Source: Rufibacter tibetensis (lineage in GTDB: Bacteria; Bacteroidota; Bacteroidia; Cytophagales; Hymenobacteraceae). From it: DNA of 64,000 bases. The stretch lies in assembly GCF_001310085.1 (NCBI RefSeq), contig NZ_CP012643.1:3269501-3333500 (forward strand), written 5' to 3'. Shown piece by piece: positions 59,996 to 64,000 of this stretch. Every line of letters starts with the position of its first letter. Positions within the stretch are counted from its first letter, which is position 1. The translations under genes and the position numbers were made by a program. Under the pieces are notes generated by a model that was given only the letters and a program-made list of their open reading frames with translations, was not told the DNA's origin and searched no databases.

Positions 59996-60027
59996 TTTAA
60001 AGCCCATTTTCTACAAACTTCCGAAGA
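59996..60027. repeat. Copy of the 3'-end palindromic element (degraded), overlapping a stop codon
   Basis: TTTAAAGCCCATTTTCTACA then AACTTCCGAAG. It spans the stop of the minus-strand gene at 60011; weakest copy called. Confidence 0.35.
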
Positions 60028-62098
60028 AACGGCGCAAAGCCCATTCTGAACAGGCTAGCCCCAGCAGCAGGAAATAAAACCAGGATTGTTCCAGCAGGTC
60101 TTTCTCTTCCTCGTGGCTACGCAGGATAGTCTTGAAGTTTGCCTTAACTAAATCCTGTTCTAGTTGGGCCAATTGAGCCGGATAATACAGCTTGGTTTCG
60201 GACCGTTCCGCAATTTGGCTCAGCAGGCTATGGTCGGCCACAGCTAAAAGTGATTCCAGGTTTTGTTCTTGTACTACAAACTCTCCGTTGTCTGTATAGT
60301 TCTGGTTTTCTACCCTCGCGGAGGCGGCGTAGCGGTAAAAACCTGCCGGTAAGCTGCCCAGTTTCAGTCCTTCGCCGCCTTGCTCGTGCCGGAATGTATG
60401 ACGGGTTTGCTTTCCGCCCTCGTGGGTAAGGGTGAGCGAAACCGTCTGTCCGAAGATTTCTTCCTGTACCGCGTTGAACACATCAGCCTGCAGGTTTACT
60501 CCTTCAGAGGTTTCAAACTCATCTTTGACCGGGTACACGTGCAGGCGTTTCTGGTTTCTTCGGTTGGCCAGCAGCTGCACCACGTGCGTCATGAGCTCAT
60601 CGTAAATCTGAGAGGTTCCGTGGTCTACGGCCTCAGTGAGCCGCCACTGCCAGCTGCCGTCGGTGAGGAGCACTGCAGAAGGTGTAGGGGCCGAGGGTTT
60701 GTAAACCAAAAGTGGTTTGGTAGTTCTAACGGTACCTACCTGTTGATTCAGGATCACCTCAGCGGCCGGGGCAATTCGCCAATCTCCGTAAGTGACCGGT
60801 GTAGGGGGCCAGCTTCTAATACGGGTTTGGGCAGTAGGTTCCGTAGAGAAACGTCTGAATGCGTTGTTCAGCAGTGGCTGCACCTCGTCAAATTGCGGTG
60901 AAGGGCGGCTTAACTGCACCCCAGCCTGTACAGCGTTGAAGGCATTGAAATCGGTCTGGGCGCCCAGAATATAGAAGGAGGGAACTTTGGTGCTTTTCAA
61001 TCGGCGGAGCCAATCTGTTCCTACGCCACTCACGTTAGGAATCTGGTGCAGCACTGCCGCATCATAAGGTGTTTTGAAGGAAGGATTTTGGAAAGGTCCC
61101 AACACTACTTCCACGTCCAGCAGCGGATTAGAAAGCAAGGCGCTTCTTAAAGCTTTGATGTCTGGGTGCGGAGCCGCCGCAGCCACCAGAATCTTGAGTT
61201 TGCCTTTGATGACTTCAAGGTACGCGTGCCGGCGGTTGTTCAGGGCCGTGAATTCTCCGTTTACTGGTTGAATTCTTACCTCATAGTGCTTTTTGCCAGC
61301 TTGCGCGGCAGTTACCTGAAAGGTGGTTTGCAAGGCACCGCTTCTGGGTAAAGAAACCGTTTTCCGCTGAACGGTTTTGCCGTTTTCCTGCAGCAGCACA
61401 TTGACGTTGGTTCCATTGAAGCCGTTATGCCGTACCCGCGCCACAATAGGGAAGGAGGTACCGGTATAGTTGATTTTGTTGTACTGCACTTCCTCCAGCA
61501 CTACATCGCGCTTGGCTACTGTATCACCTAAAGCTAAAGGGTACACCGGGGCGGCATACATCTGGAAAGTAGGCGTGGGACCCTGGTTATGGATACCGTC
61601 TGAAATTAGCACGGTAGCGGCCAGGTTCTGGTCTCTGTAGGCGTTTTCCCCTTTTTCAAGAAGCGCATGTAAGTTAGTAACGGGTGCCTGGAGCGGAGTG
61701 GAGGCCAGTGAAGTGGCCGCAGAGTCGCCCTCCTGGAAAGAGGCATTTACCACCTCCAATCCCCTTTCCCGGAGCCGGTCTGCCAGTGCATCTACTCCTT
61801 GCAAGGTTCGGGTTAGGGCTTCTTTTTGGGTGAACAGACCTATGGATTGAGAGTTGTCTAAGGCTAGTACCACTTTAGGTTTTATTTCTTCCTGCCTGAT
61901 GCGGCGGGTGTAAGGTTCCAAAAGTAGAAAACACACCAATGCAACCAGCAAAGCCCGCAAAGAAGCCAAAAACCACCGCAAGCCTGTAGGCCAGGGACCA
62001 CCCCTGCGGTACATAAACCAGGAAACGGCAATTCCTGCCGCCAGGCAAAGCAATACATACCAAGGAGAATACGCGGTGTGAATTTGAAAGGATTGCAC
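60011..62098 (-). CDS. Membrane-anchored vWA-like protein
   Basis: A 695-residue protein with an N-terminal pair of membrane helices (about 13-30 and 44-62). A vWA-type domain opens at KVVLALDNSQSIGLF with a DxSxS MIDAS motif at D81, S83 and S85, continuing to ATVLISDGIHNQGPTP. The rest is extracellular beta-type sequence with an alpha/beta glutamine-amidotransferase-like stretch near 300-460, and it ends in a final membrane helix (QSWFYFLLLGLACSEWALRRFFG). This layout resembles Bacteroidota BatA-type or large vWA membrane proteins, which bind metal-dependent ligands. No neighbour supports a pathway. Confidence 0.75.
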   Translation of the reverse strand: MQSFQIHTAYSPWYVLLCLAAGIAVSWFMYRRGGPWPTGLRWFLASLRALLVALVCFLLLEPYTRRIRQEEIKPKVVLALDNSQSIGLFTQKEALTRTLQGVDALADRLRERGLEVVNASFQEGDSAATSLASTPLQAPVTNLHALLEKGENAYRDQNLAATVLISDGIHNQGPTPTFQMYAAPVYPLALGDTVAKRDVVLEEVQYNKINYTGTSFPIVARVRHNGFNGTNVNVLLQENGKTVQRKTVSLPRSGALQTTFQVTAAQAGKKHYEVRIQPVNGEFTALNNRRHAYLEVIKGKLKILVAAAAPHPDIKALRSALLSNPLLDVEVVLGPFQNPSFKTPYDAAVLHQIPNVSGVGTDWLRRLKSTKVPSFYILGAQTDFNAFNAVQAGVQLSRPSPQFDEVQPLLNNAFRRFSTEPTAQTRIRSWPPTPVTYGDWRIAPAAEVILNQQVGTVRTTKPLLVYKPSAPTPSAVLLTDGSWQWRLTEAVDHGTSQIYDELMTHVVQLLANRRNQKRLHVYPVKDEFETSEGVNLQADVFNAVQEEIFGQTVSLTLTHEGGKQTRHTFRHEQGGEGLKLGSLPAGFYRYAASARVENQNYTDNGEFVVQEQNLESLLAVADHSLLSQIAERSETKLYYPAQLAQLEQDLVKANFKTILRSHEEEKDLLEQSWFYFLLLGLACSEWALRRFFGSL

Positions 62099-62227
62099 AA
62101 ACGGTGAGTTAGGTCACAGGATCAAGTAGCAAGATAAAAGAAGTCTGCCATATATGAGCGAATAGTCCCTGGTTTACCTCTTTATTTCTTAAACTGAACG
62201 CCTACCCCTGTTATTGCCTTTCTGCGG

Positions 62228-62261
62228 TTTTAAGCAAGTTTTTGGAAAAGGACCCTAAAAA
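62228..62261. repeat. Copy of the 3'-end palindromic element (degraded)
   Basis: TTTTAAGCAAGTTTTTGGAA then AAGGACCCTAAAAA, about 90 bases beyond the fabG stop, before the hairpin below. Confidence 0.5.
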
Positions 62262-62284
62262 GGGATTGCTTTTACTATAAAAGA

Positions 62285-62320
62285 GAAAGCCGATGTCAGT
62301 TTTAACCAACATCGGCTTTC
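62285..62320. terminator. Terminator after fabG
   Basis: GAAAGCCGATGT pairs with ACATCGGCTTTC around 12 bases, just beyond the fabG stop. Confidence 0.9.
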
Positions 62321-62348
62321 TATTAAATTATGTTCTAAAACTTACTAC

Positions 62349-63095
62349 TTAGGTAAGCATACCGCCGTCTACCTGCAGGGTTTGGCCGGTTACGTAAGAA
62401 GATAAGTCTGAGGCCAGGAATACGGCTGCGTTGGCTACATCTTCCGGAGCGCCTCCGCGTTTCAACGGAATTGCTTTTCTCCACTCAGCTACAACAGCAG
62501 CGTCTAGTTCGTCGGTCATATCGGTTTCAATGAAGCCCGGCGCGATGGCGTTGCTGCGGATGTTTCTGGAGCCTAATTCCAAAGCCACTGATTTGGTAAA
62601 CCCGATGATACCTGATTTAGAAGCGGCGTAGTTAGCTTGTCCGGCGTTGCCTTTGATACCAACCACACTAGTCATATTGATGATAGAACCGCTTTTTGCG
62701 CGCATCATGTGTTTGGTGGCAGCCTTGGTTAAATTGAAAACCGATTTCAGGTTAGTGTTGATGACGGCGTCCCACTGGTCTTCGCTCATGCGCATCAAAA
62801 GACCGTCTTTGGTGATACCAGCGTTGTTCACCAGTACATCCAGTTTACCGAAGTCTTTCACCACGGCTTCCACTAATTGCTCGGCCTGGGTAAAGTCAGA
62901 GGCATCTGAACGGTAGCCTTTGGCTTGAATTCCGTACTCGGCTAATTCCTGCTCCAGAGCCTGACCTTTCTCCACGCTGGAGAGGTAGGTGAAGGCCACA
63001 TTGGCGCCCATTTCAGCATATTTCTTCGCGATGGCCCGGCCAATACCCTTGGAGGCGCCGGTTACTAAGGCAATTTTTCCTTCCAGTAATTTCAT
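62349..63095 (-). CDS. fabG: 3-oxoacyl-[acyl-carrier-protein] reductase
   Basis: A 248-residue classical SDR. The NADPH motif TGASKGIGRAIAKKYA is at the N-terminus, with VLVNNAGITKDGLLMRMSEDQWDAVI in parts, IINMTSVVGIKGNAGQANYAASKSGIIGF giving the Ser, Tyr and Lys of the active site, and the last NAIAPGFIETDMT. The pattern and length are those of FabG, which reduces 3-oxoacyl-ACP in fatty acid synthesis. It stands alone here, away from other fab genes, and its transcript is terminated by two hairpins. Confidence 0.92.
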   Translation of the reverse strand: MKLLEGKIALVTGASKGIGRAIAKKYAEMGANVAFTYLSSVEKGQALEQELAEYGIQAKGYRSDASDFTQAEQLVEAVVKDFGKLDVLVNNAGITKDGLLMRMSEDQWDAVINTNLKSVFNLTKAATKHMMRAKSGSIINMTSVVGIKGNAGQANYAASKSGIIGFTKSVALELGSRNIRSNAIAPGFIETDMTDELDAAVVAEWRKAIPLKRGGAPEDVANAAVFLASDLSSYVTGQTLQVDGGMLT

Positions 63096-63211
63096 AATGC
63101 TTGTTTAAAGGGCCATCTGCTACAGAAGATGCTCCCCGGTTCTCAGTCCCAAATATACAAATCTGGGACGGGAGCCAAAGAAACAAGCCTAGGTTTTCAA
63201 AAACAACCTGC

Positions 63212-63244
63212 TTTTGACCTGTTTTCAGGCAAGGGTGGCTAAAA
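63212..63244. repeat. Copy of the 3'-end palindromic element (degraded)
   Basis: TTTTGACCTGTTTTCAGGCA then AGGGTGGCTAAAA, 13 bases beyond the stop of the 63257 gene. Confidence 0.5.
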
Positions 63245-63256
63245 TGGGAGGGAAGC

Positions 63257-63982
63257 TTACTTGCAGAAGCGTTTGATCAGGTCATTTGCTTGGGGTGAGC
63301 CCAACTCAAAAGCCCTCTGCCAATCCTGGCAGGCGCTTTTGCGGTTCTTGAGTGTGTGGTTCAGGACGCCACGGTTGTAAAAGGCCTGCACCATGTTAGG
63401 GTCAAGGGAAATGGCTCTGTCATAGTCTTCTTTGGCCGGTGTGTATTGCTTCTGGCGCATTCTTAAATTTGCCCGGTTAAGGTAGGCTACGGCATAATCA
63501 TCTTGCAGGGTGATGGCCTGCGTGAAATCAGAAACTGCGCCTTTTGTGTCTTTCAGGCGGGCGCGGTTAAGGCCTCTGTTGTTGTACGCTTTGGCGTAAT
63601 TGGGTTGGTGCGTGATGGCTTGGTTATAATCTTCAATGGCTTGCTTGTACTGACCACGGTTCTGCTTGATATCGCCCCGGAACTTGAAAGACTCAGCATC
63701 AGTAGGCACCAGCAGAATGGCCTGGGAGAAATCGGCGAATGCCCCGTCAAAGTCTTCCATCTCGTACTTGGCTACTCCGCGCAGACGGTAAAGGCTACCA
63801 TCATCTGGTTTCTTGGCAATGGCTGCATCGTACTCGCGCACGGCGCCCGTGTAATCATTTTTGCTGGCTCGTTCCAAGCCTTCTCGGTAATGAGTTTTGG
63901 CCGTTTTACAGCCACTTACGGTTAGTGTTACCAGCAGAAAGAAAAAAGTAAGACGTACCAAATGTTGAAATTTCAGTTGCAT
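63257..63982 (-). CDS. TPR-repeat lipoprotein
   Basis: A 241-residue protein with a lipobox ending TVSGC near residue 25. The rest is at least five tetratricopeptide repeats: YTGAVREYDAAIAKKPDDG, FDGAFADFSQAILLVPTDA, YKQAIEDYNQAITHQPNYA, TKGAVSDFTQAITLQDDYA, YTPAKEDYDRAISLDPNMV. It should form a right-handed superhelix that binds other proteins in the periplasm or at the outer membrane. The partner cannot be told. It lies close to the window edge and no upstream neighbour is visible. Confidence 0.88.
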   Translation of the reverse strand: MQLKFQHLVRLTFFFLLVTLTVSGCKTAKTHYREGLERASKNDYTGAVREYDAAIAKKPDDGSLYRLRGVAKYEMEDFDGAFADFSQAILLVPTDAESFKFRGDIKQNRGQYKQAIEDYNQAITHQPNYAKAYNNRGLNRARLKDTKGAVSDFTQAITLQDDYAVAYLNRANLRMRQKQYTPAKEDYDRAISLDPNMVQAFYNRGVLNHTLKNRKSACQDWQRAFELGSPQANDLIKRFCK

Positions 63983-64000
63983 AGGCAGGTTGTAACTTAT

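Noticed and set aside
1-64000. CRISPR arrays, tRNA or rRNA genes, phage genes, complete insertion sequences
   Set aside because: Scanned by eye on both strands; no regularly spaced repeats, tRNA-like arms, transposase or integrase frames were recognised.

Overview
The window reads as a chromosomal segment of a Bacteroidota bacterium, most likely Cytophagales near Hymenobacteraceae (Rufibacter, Pontibacter or Hymenobacter type). This is inferred from protein families and style: many secreted peptidases and lipoproteins, an S9 DPP-IV-type peptidase, a PorT-type outer-membrane barrel, a DUF1343/NamZ protein, almost no Shine-Dalgarno sequences, and many long-stemmed terminators. No rRNA, tRNA, CRISPR array, prophage or complete insertion sequence was recognised. 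The leftmost gene is cut by the window edge.

Layout. 1-8.2 kb: a methyltransferase (partial), DNA polymerase IV, small envelope proteins, Tex and a transglutaminase-like/TPR protein. 8.2-10.9 kb: a decayed stretch with an inverted repeat, a frameshifted S41-peptidase remnant, three small genes and a broken SdiA-regulated-like gene. 10.9-15.8 kb: a bestrophin-like channel, an SPW membrane protein, and a four-gene operon (inositol-3-phosphate synthase, PgpA-like phosphatase, GtrA protein, CDP-alcohol phosphatidyltransferase) that looks like a complete route to phosphatidylinositol-type lipids. 15.9-20.1 kb: a peptidoglycan-scavenging group (NagZ-like GH3, NamZ-like DUF1343, phosphodiesterase-like lipoprotein). 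20-33 kb: hydrolases, a Nudix enzyme, a stand-alone LigD polymerase domain, two disordered hydrophilic proteins, a CZB protein and metallopeptidases. 33-41.4 kb: Xaa-Pro, M28 and S9 peptidases, an AT-rich HNH-like gene that looks foreign, then clpS-recR. 41.5-51 kb: a fused glycosyltransferase, an aminotransferase, a heptose-kinase-like gene, hemE, marC-like, and purK-purE with a GNAT gene. 51-64 kb: a sorbosone-dehydrogenase-like protein with cytochrome c, an envelope barrel protein lacking a normal start codon, a gene broken by a 20-bp tandem duplication, dnaK, a pseudouridine synthase, a vWA membrane protein, fabG and a TPR lipoprotein.

What stands out. (1) A dispersed, partly palindromic intergenic element of about 33 bp occurs 19 times by my count, always just beyond or overlapping the 3' end of a gene; some copies are perfect hairpins and others are degraded. 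(2) The inositol-lipid operon is a coherent, possibly understudied lipid pathway. (3) Several genes show fresh decay: the 20-bp duplication at 56.6 kb, an ATA at a perfectly placed signal-peptide start at 54.8 kb, and pseudogenes at 8.5-9.0 and 10.2-10.8 kb. All functional names are family-level recognition by eye from the translated sequence; no database search was run.
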